NCBI GenBank assembly: GCA_009917555.1
Contig: QZDX01000011.1
Coordinates: 62,001 to 126,000 of the forward strand
Length of the DNA stretch: 64,000 bases
Source: a bacterium 1XD21-13
GTDB lineage: Bacteria > Bacillota > Clostridia > Lachnospirales > Lachnospiraceae
Direction of reading: 5' to 3'
Made by a program: the position numbers and the translations under genes. The notes under the pieces are model-generated. The model worked only from the letters and a program-made list of their open reading frames with translations. It did no database searches and was not told where the DNA came from. Positions 53,193 to 61,046 of the stretch are shown one piece after another; the first letter of the stretch is position 1, and each line of letters starts with the position of its first letter.

Positions 53193-53495
53193 TTATTCAT
53201 CTTCCTCAAACCTTTTATTAAACTCCATCACCCAAAGCCGGAACTTCTCTTCCCCGGACATCGGCTCCTCTTTTGGCTCCATGGACAACGGTCTTTTGGG
53301 GTATTTTCCTCTTTTGGAAAAACAAGACGCAATTGCCATCTGAACATATAGCCCCTGATAATAAGCCGCCACATCCAAAAGCTGAACCTGCTCCTCCTTC
53401 TCCTGCAAATATGCTTTCTGATACAGATACATATATTTTGGATTCAATTCCCAAAACACATCCATCTGGATACCGAACCGGATTGCGGCCGGCAT
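53193..53495 (-). CDS. Tail assembly chaperone-like protein, possible frameshift product (gpT-like)
   Basis: 100 aa from ATG 53495, but with no ribosome site; the frame is open back into the preceding gene (VTFSSLIDDIW precedes the ATG) in the -1 frame. The sequence ends GEEKFRLWVMEFNKRFEEDE. In siphophage tails two chaperone products lie here, the longer made by a programmed frameshift, so this may be the extension part rather than a separate gene. No clean slippery heptamer is visible. Confidence 0.6.
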   Translation of the reverse strand: MPAAIRFGIQMDVFWELNPKYMYLYQKAYLQEKEEQVQLLDVAAYYQGLYVQMAIASCFSKRGKYPKRPLSMEPKEEPMSGEEKFRLWVMEFNKRFEEDE

Positions 53496-53524
53496 CCAGA
53501 TATCGTCAATCAGACTGGAGAAAG

Positions 53525-53890
53525 TTACTGGCTCTCTTCCTCTCCTTTCAACGGATCTGCTTCTGCTGTTTCCCCTTTCTTCCGATTGCTCTCCTGCCCG
53601 TCCAGATGCAGGAGCTTCTTGAAAAAACCGCTTTCCTGCACTGCATTTGCATATGCCTTATAAATATCCTCAAGCTTGCCGCCGCCCAGAATATGCTGCT
53701 CCACCAGATGATCCGCCTGCTCCGGTTCACACTTTGCCACAATCGCTGTAAACGCCGACACCGCAGAAAACAAATAGTTCCTGCTCATCATCCCTTCTAC
53801 GGGAAGCCCCATCTGCTCCATTAACCGGGAGTGACGAAAGGTCAGTTCCGGAACCTCATAGTTTTTCTGATTGATTTTTACCATTGCCAT
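53525..53890 (-). CDS. Tail assembly chaperone-like protein (gpG-like)
   Basis: 121 aa from ATG 53890 (AGGAGG nine bases upstream). Helical, starting MAMVKINQKNYEVPELTFRH, and ending in a charged stretch (KGEEESQ). Position between tail tube and tape measure is that of the gpG/gpGT chaperones that coat the tape measure during assembly. Ends 30 bp before the next ATG, in a different frame. Confidence 0.75.
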   Translation of the reverse strand: MAMVKINQKNYEVPELTFRHSRLMEQMGLPVEGMMSRNYLFSAVSAFTAIVAKCEPEQADHLVEQHILGGGKLEDIYKAYANAVQESGFFKKLLHLDGQESNRKKGETAEADPLKGEEESQ

Positions 53891-54013
53891 TTTAATAATC
53901 CTCCTGTCCTTATCTCTTCTTTTTCCTTTCAAAATTCCAAATAGGATTCATTATGGAACATTTCATTCCTCTCCCTATGATTTAGGAGGCGGCATAAAAG
54001 CCGCCCCCTTACT

Positions 54014-54442
54014 TTATGCAGCCTGTACTCCTGCAATCTCGATCTTTGTAGATGGTGATACAGATATGGTCATCTGACGAATTCCGTTTACTTCACCCTC
54101 ACTCACATACACCGCATGCTGTCCGTCCCAGGAAGCCACTCCATCCTTGCCATCCTTGCCCATCTTCAGGCGATAATGCAGTGCTTTCATAGACTTGCCC
54201 TTTACTGCCGTATAAGCTTCCAGCGTGTAATTTGCCGTAAACTCCATCGCTTCCATGGTCTGCACACCGGGAACAAAGGTCTGCACCTCATCCTCCAGAT
54301 CTGTTGTCTCCAGCTGCTCCGGAGCACCGCCCAGTGCAGGATAGGACTTGATCTTGCACAGCTTCTCCCAATCTGTTCCGTTTTCACTTACCTCCAGGAT
54401 CGTACCAATGGTACTTACTGCTTTCGTTGTTACTTCTGCCAT
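54014..54442 (-). CDS. Major tail tube protein
   Basis: 142 aa from ATG 54442 (GAGAGG upstream). Beta-rich; it begins MAEVTTKAVSTIGTILEV and carries TTDLEDEVQTFVPGVQ and FTANYTLEAYT, as in TP901-1/phiC31-type tail tubes. It polymerises into the non-contractile tube. No sheath gene neighbours it, so the tail cannot be contractile. Confidence 0.82.
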   Translation of the reverse strand: MAEVTTKAVSTIGTILEVSENGTDWEKLCKIKSYPALGGAPEQLETTDLEDEVQTFVPGVQTMEAMEFTANYTLEAYTAVKGKSMKALHYRLKMGKDGKDGVASWDGQHAVYVSEGEVNGIRQMTISVSPSTKIEIAGVQAA

Positions 54443-54544
54443 AATTTTTTCCTCTCTTTCTGTCTGTGTACTTTTTCCCACATAAAAATAAGAGCGATTA
54501 CGCTCCGTTTACAGTTACTATCTGAACCGGTTTCCCGGTGTCAT

Positions 54545-54943
54545 TCAATTATATTGCTCCAATTCATCGTCAGATCCAAAGATCCGCTGATAGCGGCCTG
54601 CCCAGCGTACAATGCCGGGACTTTGTTCCTCTGCCTTTCCCGGTCCGTTCCTGCATTGGAATCCATAGGAAAGCATCAGCTTTCTGGCCGCATCGCTGAT
54701 TGTACAGCATCCGGAGTCTCCCAATGTCTGGTCACAATACACTCTCACTTCAATCAAAGGACTGCATGCCCCTTCTCCTCCTTCCAGATCATAGCCGCTT
54801 CCCGGATTCTCAATTAACCTTGCATCCACACAGGGAACTGGATTCTCACCAGAGGGTACATACGGCTGCACCATACAGGCAATCATCTCCTCCAGCTTCT
54901 CCTTAAAAATTCCATAAAATTCTTCCCAGTGAAATCCCACCAT
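54545..54943 (-). CDS. Tail completion / head-tail connector-like protein
   Basis: 132 aa from ATG 54943 (GGAGG eight bases upstream). The protein has EEFYGIFKEKLEEMIACMV and many cysteines (CVDARL, VYCDQTLGDSGCC). In phages this slot holds the tail terminator that caps the tube; in a headless element it would fix tail length. It starts 6 bp before the Com-like gene ends. Confidence 0.65.
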   Translation of the reverse strand: MVGFHWEEFYGIFKEKLEEMIACMVQPYVPSGENPVPCVDARLIENPGSGYDLEGGEGACSPLIEVRVYCDQTLGDSGCCTISDAARKLMLSYGFQCRNGPGKAEEQSPGIVRWAGRYQRIFGSDDELEQYN

Positions 54944-54948
54944 CTTCC

Positions 54949-55125
54949 TCACCTCCTTTTTCCCTTTTCAGTTGCACCTGGGTCCTTTGGAATAAAGCTG
55001 TACTCTTCTCTTTCCGTATCAAACACATTCATTCCTCCGCACAGTGCTTTCGGACACTTTACATGACCCTTGCCATGAAATCTTCCCAGAAGCCGTCCGC
55101 AGCCTCCGCATCTTACTTCAATCAA
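54949..55125 (-). CDS. Com-like zinc-finger protein (58 aa)
   Basis: TTG start at 55125 with AGGAG eight bases upstream. The product has RCGGCGRLLGRFHGKG and KCPKALCGG: two CxxC pairs in the pattern of the Mu Com translational regulator family. Com-like zinc fingers are common just before phage structural genes. It overlaps nothing; the next gene begins 6 bp after its stop. Usually missed because of its size and TTG start. Confidence 0.7.
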   Translation of the reverse strand: MIEVRCGGCGRLLGRFHGKGHVKCPKALCGGMNVFDTEREEYSFIPKDPGATEKGKRR

Positions 55126-55160
55126 TCCCGCATCTCCTGCCTTTCTTTTTTTATGTAACA

Positions 55161-55195
55161 GAAAAGCACCGGTGGAACCTTTTCTCCTCCGATGC
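55161..55195 (-). terminator. Possible terminator between the regulator and the structural genes
   Basis: On minus GCATCGG (55189-55195) pairs with CCGGTGC (55166-55172), 16-nt loop, then TTTTC. The ArpU-like gene ends just upstream. Short stem, so confidence is modest. Confidence 0.4.
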
Positions 55196-55241
55196 CTCTC
55201 TGTCTGTGAATTACACTTTTCACTGATATCATATTACCACA

Positions 55242-55718
55242 TTAGTATTGTGAATGGTGTGCAACATCACACTTTTTAACAATTTTATCGATCTTTCTGG
55301 AAATAGTACTCCTATCATATCCCAACTCCTCCCCGATCTGCTCGTCCGTAAATCCATCCACGTATTTTAATCTCAGGACTGTCTGCTCGCCCATGGTGAG
55401 AACCTCCGTATTTTCCAAAAATGATTCTATATCCAGCTTCATATCCTCAAATACACATTCATTTCGCTTGAGATCTGTCACTAGCTGATTTACCGCATTC
55501 TCCCTCTCCTCCCTTGATTTTGATCGGACCCCCGATACAACAAAATGACATTCCGTATAGGGGAACCGATTCATGGATCCCTTTACAATTCCATGCTCCG
55601 TTGTAAGGGGATGGGTCTCAAAATAACGCAGCCTGCGCTTGATTGATTTGATTCGGCTTTCCAGATAAACATAATTTGTAAAAAAGTCTCTTGTAATTTT
55701 CAATTTTTTCCCTCCCAT
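55242..55718 (-). CDS. ArpU/RinA-type late regulator with sigma-70 region-4-like HTH
   Basis: 158 aa. The C-terminal ~60 residues read LTMGEQTVLRLKYVDGFTDE, QIGEELGYDRSTIS and RKIDKI, a sigma-4-type helix-turn-helix. N-terminus is basic (KSIKRRLRYFE). Phage genes of this type switch on late transcription. It is the first minus-strand gene after the operator region and is thus the likely target of the XRE repressor. Confidence 0.82.
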   Translation of the reverse strand: MGGKKLKITRDFFTNYVYLESRIKSIKRRLRYFETHPLTTEHGIVKGSMNRFPYTECHFVVSGVRSKSREERENAVNQLVTDLKRNECVFEDMKLDIESFLENTEVLTMGEQTVLRLKYVDGFTDEQIGEELGYDRSTISRKIDKIVKKCDVAHHSQY

Positions 55719-55765
55719 TCCTATTCCTCATGATTCTTTTCAATAGATTTTGATTCGTTCATTTT

Positions 55766-55942
55766 GTCTCATTTCGTGACATTTAACTGTAAAAATTTTT
55801 GGTTTAAATTAATTCGACTAATTTTAATCACCTCCATTAGCGTTTTAGTCACGTTATGTGACTATTTAAATATAACATGTATCTGGTTTTCTGTCAATCA
55901 CATTTCGTGTCATTCTTCTTTACTTAAGTCACATTTTGTGAT
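55766..55942. promoter_or_regulatory. Four 15-bp operators of the phage-type repressor
   Basis: Near-palindromes of consensus GTCACRTTTYGTGAC: 55766-55780 (GTCTCATTTCGTGAC), 55848-55862 (GTCACGTTATGTGAC), 55897-55911 (ATCACATTTCGTGTC) and 55928-55942 (GTCACATTTTGTGAT). All lie in the 250-bp divergent gap between the ArpU-like gene and the XRE gene. The fourth sits exactly between the -35 and -10 of the repressor promoter. The gap also has an unused GGAGGTGATT on minus near 55830. Confidence 0.85.
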
Positions 55943-55947
55943 ATCAT
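55919..55947 (+). promoter_or_regulatory. Promoter of the XRE repressor gene
   Basis: TTTACT (55919-55924), 17-bp spacer fully covering operator four, TATCAT (55942-55947) with extended TGA. This indicates autoregulation. Confidence 0.65.
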
Positions 55948-55968
55948 GAATCCATAAGGAGGAAGCCT

Positions 55969-56367
55969 ATGGGAAACTTTCAAAATATTTTCAAAGAACT
56001 TCGAATCACCAATGGCATGACCCAAACCGAAGCTGCTAAGAAATTAGGCATTTCCCGAAGCACCATAGGAATGTATGAGACGGGTGCTCGGGAGCCCGAC
56101 TTTAAAACTCTGGAAAAGATCGCCGATCTCTTTCATGTGAATGTGGACTATCTGTTGGGTAGAACAGGAAGCGCCTCTGCCTTTCCAGAAACAACTGTGC
56201 AATATTATCTGAATAATGATGCCCGGGATATGGCGCAGTTCCTGTTTGAGAACCCAGAGTACAAGGTTCTTTTTGACGCTTCTCGAAAGGTAAAAAAGGA
56301 AGACATTGATTTTGTAAAACAAATGATTGATCGTGTAAGGGGGAATTCTGATGACACCGGATATTAA
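55969..56367 (+). CDS. XRE-family phage repressor
   Basis: 132 aa. ATG after AAGGAGG. Residues ~16-66 are an HTH-XRE domain (MTQTEAAKKLGISRSTIGMY, then ETGAREPDFKTLEKIADLF and VDYLLGR). The C-terminal ~65 residues may mediate dimerisation. It most likely binds the four operators and keeps the tail genes off. Overlaps the next gene by 17 bp. Confidence 0.92.
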   Translation: MGNFQNIFKELRITNGMTQTEAAKKLGISRSTIGMYETGAREPDFKTLEKIADLFHVNVDYLLGRTGSASAFPETTVQYYLNNDARDMAQFLFENPEYKVLFDASRKVKKEDIDFVKQMIDRVRGNSDDTGY

Positions 56368-56575
56368 CACGCTGGAATATGATTTACCAGTCAGCATTGC
56401 TGGATACACGATCTCAAATGCTGATAGTTCCTATACGATTGTTCTAAATGCACGGCTCACTTTTGAGCGCCGAATGCAAGCATATCAGCATGAGATTGAG
56501 CATATTCTTTCGGGGGATTATGACAGAAAAGTAGATGTGGATATATTAGAGTTGAATTCCCACTCTATAACATAA
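56351..56575 (+). CDS. Short ImmA/IrrE-like metallopeptidase candidate
   Basis: 74 aa. It carries AYQHEIEHILSGDY, an HExxH zinc-peptidase motif as in ImmA/IrrE. ImmA proteins cut phage-type repressors after DNA damage, and this gene follows and overlaps the repressor gene by 17 bp. At 74 aa it is shorter than ImmA (~120 aa or more), so it may be a minimal form or a truncated one. Confidence 0.65.
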   Translation: MTPDINTLEYDLPVSIAGYTISNADSSYTIVLNARLTFERRMQAYQHEIEHILSGDYDRKVDVDILELNSHSIT

Positions 56576-56627
56576 AATTGGGACTATCAAAATAAGCCTT
56601 TTAGCTTTTTTATAGTCCCAATTTTTG
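56574..56627 (+). terminator. Bidirectional terminator at the right end of the tail element
   Basis: AATTGGGACTAT and ATAGTCCCAATT arms (56576-56587 and 56611-56622) with AAAA/TTTT pairs inside, then TTTTT. It ends the repressor unit on plus and could also serve the SGNH gene on minus. Confidence 0.8.
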
Positions 56628-56674
56628 TATAGAATCTACCAGCTTATTACTGCACACTTTACTGGTGATTTCCT

Positions 56675-58096
56675 TTACCAAACACAAGCATATCCCTGCC
56701 CCGCGTCAAACCCCGCGGCAATAACAAGCTCCTGATTCAACTCATCATAAACCAATACATTCAATCCATTCTCTACCTTAAAATAATTCTTTCCGTCAAA
56801 TATCATCTGAACCCCTGACTGGTTTCTCCGCACCAGCAGATCCGAGCCCTCGAATTCCATATGACACTGCATGTCCATCTGTCCCGGAAAGCTTTTTTCC
56901 TCCTGAGAAGCGTGTATCCAGATTCCCCCCTGTTCCACAATCTCCAAAGGGATTCCCATGTCCGGCAGCACCTCCAGCACTGGCTGTTCCCTGCTGTCAT
57001 ACTCCCCATTTAAGGAAATCACATAGGTATAGTTGGGATTTCCAGTGAGCTTTTCAAGGAAATCATACCAACCAGTCTCTTCACGAAGGTCCTGATTGGC
57101 ACAAAGCTGCTCCCAGCGAAGTGCATTCTGCCCCCAGCTTTCATAGGCTATCTCTCCCCTTCTGTCCGGAAGCTCATATTTTTCCTGAAGCCAATTTGCC
57201 AGCCAGGCACTGAGCTTCGTAGAGCCTCGATGATTCAAATGGGAAGCCTCCGCCATATCCTCCCCCGGATCGAGCCCAAGCTCCTCATACATTCGATTAA
57301 AGTCCAAAAACGGCACTCCATTTTCTTTTGCAATCTCCCCGCAGCGATTAAAGAATCTCTGCTCCTCCGTAATATCGATTTGATAGGGAGAGACCATAAA
57401 TACCAGAGGAATCTCTTCCTCCCTGGCAAGCTCAATGATTTTTTGCAGATACTCCTCCGTCTTTGGCGCCAGCTCCCGGCTATCCGTTATTCCGCTTATA
57501 TCTGTGAGCTCCTCAAACTCCTTTGTGTCAAAAAGCGGGTAAAAGCCCTTATAAGCCTCTCCCTCCGCCGTATCCTTATAAGACCCGAAATCCTCCCTGG
57601 AAAGCTCCGTATATCTGGAATGGTAGGCCGGATACCCCAGCAGATAGGCAAGCTTATTGTCTGGCGTACTCACCTGAATAGCCTCATATTTCTCTCTGGA
57701 CAGCCGCATGCCAAAGGTATTTGTCATGACTCTGGCTTCTTCAATATACTCCCGTTCCTCAATAGCCCGCACCAGCTCCACCACCATCACCTTGGGTCTC
57801 TGATATTTCAAGCTTTCCTTCATATAATAATAGGTATTCCACATGGGCTGCAGCGTTCCTGCCAAATCAAAGGAGGCTATGCCCTTCTCTCGCCACAGAA
57901 CGGCCGGATTAATATCAGAATAGACATGGCTGCTGCCATAGAATATCACATCAATGCTATTTTTTTCCTGCTCATAAAAAATCTCCATAGGCCGGATACC
58001 ATCCGCCCTCTTGAGCCGGAAAATCCCATTTAGCCGAGCTAAAAGCAGAGCGGCTAACAATAGAAAAGCCGTAGCCTTGATCATGTTTTTCCTCAT
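56675..58096 (-). CDS. SGNH/DltD-like extracytoplasmic protein with C-terminal extension
   Basis: 473 aa. One N-terminal membrane helix (ATAFLLLAALLLARLNG), SGNH serine in IFYGSSHVYSDINP (about residue 57) and the C-terminal ASHLNHRGSTK His. Residues ~330-473 form an added domain not found in the two SGNH paralogues here. Paired with the MBOAT upstream (12-bp gap); expected to acylate a surface polymer. Confidence 0.8.
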   Translation of the reverse strand: MRKNMIKATAFLLLAALLLARLNGIFRLKRADGIRPMEIFYEQEKNSIDVIFYGSSHVYSDINPAVLWREKGIASFDLAGTLQPMWNTYYYMKESLKYQRPKVMVVELVRAIEEREYIEEARVMTNTFGMRLSREKYEAIQVSTPDNKLAYLLGYPAYHSRYTELSREDFGSYKDTAEGEAYKGFYPLFDTKEFEELTDISGITDSRELAPKTEEYLQKIIELAREEEIPLVFMVSPYQIDITEEQRFFNRCGEIAKENGVPFLDFNRMYEELGLDPGEDMAEASHLNHRGSTKLSAWLANWLQEKYELPDRRGEIAYESWGQNALRWEQLCANQDLREETGWYDFLEKLTGNPNYTYVISLNGEYDSREQPVLEVLPDMGIPLEIVEQGGIWIHASQEEKSFPGQMDMQCHMEFEGSDLLVRRNQSGVQMIFDGKNYFKVENGLNVLVYDELNQELVIAAGFDAGQGYACVW

Positions 58097-58108
58097 TGCC
58101 GCCTCCTG

Positions 58109-59590
58109 TTAAAATTGAAAATAAATAAACTGCTTTGCATCGTACTCCGGTCCATAAATACCAAAAACAGCAACAGCTACAATCAAAAATAAAAGCACGC
58201 CCCAGCGAAACCAGAGATTCTGACAGCTCAAAAATGCATCCAGCCTTTCCTTGCGAAAGTAACGAATCAAATCTACCAGAAGCAATAATACCAGCCCTAA
58301 AAACAAAATATTCATTTCTGGCCTCTCCAGACCCAGCTGATACAGCTCCCCATTAAACAGGGACCAAAAATCCAGCCTTGTGAACATACGCCCAATGTAC
58401 GCAAGGGCATCTGCCAGGGAATTGGACCGGAAAAAGATCCAGGCAAAATCCGTAAGCAAAAAGGTAATCATCACCTGTCCCAGCTTATAGCTCAAGCAAT
58501 CCGTCTTTGTCCGAAGCCTTTGGTTTACCCAGCTCCGAAAGCCCTTCAGCTCGTAACCGATAACCTGATAAAGTCCATGAATCCCTCCCCATATCACATA
58601 GGTCCAGCCTGCTCCATGCCACAGGCCGCTGACCAAAAAGGTAAGCATGAGGTTGCGGTATCTCTTCCATTTGGAGCAGCGGCTCCCGCCCAGAGGAATA
58701 TATAAATAGTCCCGAAACCAGGTGCTGAGAGAAATATGCCATCTTCTCCAGAATTCCGGGATGGATCTTGCGAAATAAGGTGTATCAAAATTTTCCATCA
58801 ATTGGAAGTCCATTACCTGCGCTGCGCCTATGGCAATGGTAGAATAGCTAGCAAAATCACAATATATCTGCAGCGCAAAGGCCACAGCCCCTACACTCAA
58901 TCCAAACCACTCATACATCTGATAATTATTAAAAATCTCGTCTACCAATACGGCGATCCGATCCGCAATCACCATCTTTTGAAAGAGGCCCCAAAGCATT
59001 AAAATAAGGCCTCTGGCAACCCGGTCATAATTCCACAGCTTTTTTTCCGGCAGATCCTGAATCTGTGTCAAAAGATTTCCGGAACGCTCAATAGGTCCCG
59101 CTACAAGCTGCGGAAAAAAAGACACAAACAGGGCATACCGCAGAAAATTTTTCTCCGGCTTCACCGCTCCCCTATATACATCCACGGTATAACTCAAGGC
59201 CTGGAAGGTGTAGAAGGAAATCCCCACAGGCAAAAGTACATCAAAGGGCTTCTCCACCACCGTAAGCTGCAAAAGGCTCAGCACCTTATTGACATTTGCC
59301 AACATAAAGTCAAAATACTTAAACAGAAACAAAATGGAAAGATTGGACAAAAAGCTTGCGGCAACCACAAGCCTCTTTCTCTTTTCCGAAGCCTTATCTA
59401 TCAGAAGCCCGCTCAGCCATGTAATCACCGTTGAAGTCAGAATGAGCACCGCATATTTGGGATTCCAGCCCATGTAGAAAAAATAGCTGGCAATCAAAAG
59501 CCACGGACAGCGCATTTTTCGGGGCATAACCAGGTAGAGCAGGACCACTATCGGAAAAAAGAGACCAAATTGTAACGAATTAAAAAGCAT
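58109..59590 (-). CDS. MBOAT-family O-acyltransferase
   Basis: 493 aa, multi-pass. It shows LPVGISFYTFQALSYTVDVY, GPIERSGNLLTQI, EFWRRWHISLSTWFRDY and the catalytic His in SGLWHGAGWTY. Third MBOAT in the window and the most AlgI-like. Coupled to the SGNH gene. Its own upstream gap has no clear promoter. Confidence 0.92.
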   Translation of the reverse strand: MLFNSLQFGLFFPIVVLLYLVMPRKMRCPWLLIASYFFYMGWNPKYAVLILTSTVITWLSGLLIDKASEKRKRLVVAASFLSNLSILFLFKYFDFMLANVNKVLSLLQLTVVEKPFDVLLPVGISFYTFQALSYTVDVYRGAVKPEKNFLRYALFVSFFPQLVAGPIERSGNLLTQIQDLPEKKLWNYDRVARGLILMLWGLFQKMVIADRIAVLVDEIFNNYQMYEWFGLSVGAVAFALQIYCDFASYSTIAIGAAQVMDFQLMENFDTPYFARSIPEFWRRWHISLSTWFRDYLYIPLGGSRCSKWKRYRNLMLTFLVSGLWHGAGWTYVIWGGIHGLYQVIGYELKGFRSWVNQRLRTKTDCLSYKLGQVMITFLLTDFAWIFFRSNSLADALAYIGRMFTRLDFWSLFNGELYQLGLERPEMNILFLGLVLLLLVDLIRYFRKERLDAFLSCQNLWFRWGVLLFLIVAVAVFGIYGPEYDAKQFIYFQF

Positions 59591-59676
59591 ATTCTTCTCC
59601 CTTGTATTTTTGCAGAAAGCCCGTTCGCCTTATCCGTTATCCGCAAAAACAGCTTTTATAATATTACACAAAAATT

Positions 59677-60858
59677 CTACCGGTACTCCTCCATCAGCTT
59701 CTCAAAGGCCGGCATGGCATTGACAATGGTCTTCTCTGCCACGCAGTAGGCAATCCGCACATACCCCGGACAGCCAAAGTCATCACTGGGAACTAAGAAC
59801 AAATCATACTTTTTTGCCCTCTCGCAAAAAGCATATGCATCCTCCTCCAAAGCCTTCACAAAGAGGTAAAAGGCCCCTTGGGGCGGAACACAGCAATAGC
59901 CAAGCCTGGTCAATCCCTCCAGCAGCAGATCCCGATTGCTTCTGTAGGCTTCAATATCCCCCGTATCCTCCACACATCTTGCCGCCACCTGCTGAAAGAG
60001 GGAGGGTGCGCAGACAAAGCCCAGCACACGGGCCGCTCCCGCAATAGCCGGGGATACCCTTGAATACTCCGCAAGACGGCTGGGAATCACAATATATCCG
60101 ATGCGCTCTCCTGGAAGAGATAAGGACTTGCTGTAGGAATAGCAAACCAAAGTATTGTCATAATACCTGGTCAGATAAGGCACCTTTACCTCACCGTATA
60201 CAATCTCACGGTACGGCTCGTCCGTAATAAGGTAAATCGGAGCCCCATACTCCCGGGACTTTTCCTGCAAAAGCTTTACAAGCGCCTTCAGAACCTCCTC
60301 TGTATATACTACACCGGATGGATTATTCGGAGAATTCACAATAACACCCTTTGTCTCAGGTGTAATGGTTCTCTCCAAAGCCTCCAGATCTATCTGAAAA
60401 TCCGGCAGATGAGGCGGCACAACCTTTAGAACAGCTCCAATCCCCTCCACCCAGCAGCGGTATTCCGGGAAAAAGGGCGCAAAGGTAATGAACTCATCCC
60501 CCGGATTGCCAAGGGCCTTGATACAGATATTAAGAGAGGCCGCGGCTCCGCAGGTCATAAAGATATTTTCTGCCGTAAAGCTCTCGTCAAAGCGGCGGTT
60601 CAGAGACTCCGCTATGGTTCTGCGCACCCCTGCATCTCCCGGTGCGGGGGAGTATGCGTGAACCTCCTCCGGAGGCTGTTCCATCAGCTCCAGGATCGCC
60701 TTTTTTACGGATTCCGGAGCAGGAATACTGGGATTGCCCAGGCTGAAATCGTAAACCTTATCAGCTCCCACCTCCGCCTTGCGCTTTAACCCAAAGGAAA
60801 AAATCTCACGTATAATAGAGCTTTTACTTCCAAGCTCGTAACATTCTTCTGATATCAT
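59677..60858 (-). CDS. Class I/II pyridoxal-phosphate aminotransferase (AspB-like)
   Basis: 393 aa. The PLP lysine is in VCYSYSKSLSLPGERIGY; NSPNNPSGVVYTEE and YLITDEPYREIVYG are typical. The family transfers amino groups between aspartate-type amino acids and keto acids. Its substrate and connection with the acylation genes are not evident. It stands alone between the MBOAT pair and the regulator on the other strand. Confidence 0.92.
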   Translation of the reverse strand: MISEECYELGSKSSIIREIFSFGLKRKAEVGADKVYDFSLGNPSIPAPESVKKAILELMEQPPEEVHAYSPAPGDAGVRRTIAESLNRRFDESFTAENIFMTCGAAASLNICIKALGNPGDEFITFAPFFPEYRCWVEGIGAVLKVVPPHLPDFQIDLEALERTITPETKGVIVNSPNNPSGVVYTEEVLKALVKLLQEKSREYGAPIYLITDEPYREIVYGEVKVPYLTRYYDNTLVCYSYSKSLSLPGERIGYIVIPSRLAEYSRVSPAIAGAARVLGFVCAPSLFQQVAARCVEDTGDIEAYRSNRDLLLEGLTRLGYCCVPPQGAFYLFVKALEEDAYAFCERAKKYDLFLVPSDDFGCPGYVRIAYCVAEKTIVNAMPAFEKLMEEYR

Positions 60859-60967
60859 AGCACATTCCTCCTTACTGTCCGGATAGTTCTTTTCCTATTT
60901 TACTATTTTAGGCAGTAAAGCGCAAGGAAGTTTTCAATGCATCAAATATAAATGCCTCCAAACAAAG

Positions 60968-61012
60968 TTGACAAATAACAGCCTCTCTCCGTATAATTGT
61001 ATTAATTAACAC
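60968..61012 (+). promoter_or_regulatory. Promoter and operator of the LacI-type regulator
   Basis: Consensus TTGACA (60968-60973), 18-bp spacer, TATAAT (60992-60997), followed at once by the near-palindrome GTATTAATTAACAC (60999-61012) over the expected start. This suggests autoregulation or another regulator. Confidence 0.75.
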
Positions 61013-61046
61013 AAAATACTTTTTTACAGAACAGGATAACTAAATT

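Larger units (their letters stand above)
43380..56627. mobile_element. Phage-tail-like element (candidate F-type tailocin or defective prophage)
   Basis: About 13.2 kb between sfsA and an SGNH/MBOAT pair. Content from right to left: metallopeptidase, XRE repressor, ArpU-like regulator, Com-like protein, tail completion, tail tube, two chaperone-like genes, a zinc-ribbon gene, tape measure, three tail/baseplate genes, tail fibre with an inverted second cassette, holin, GH25 endolysin and an accessory lipoprotein. No terminase, portal, capsid, sheath, integrase or replication gene is present. I see no flanking att repeat. This matches headless phage-tail bacteriocins such as Listeria monocins in layout. 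Confidence 0.75.

Noticed and set aside
55766-55942. CRISPR-like array
   Set aside because: The four repeats are 15-bp palindromes at uneven spacing in a promoter region beside a repressor gene; no cas genes.
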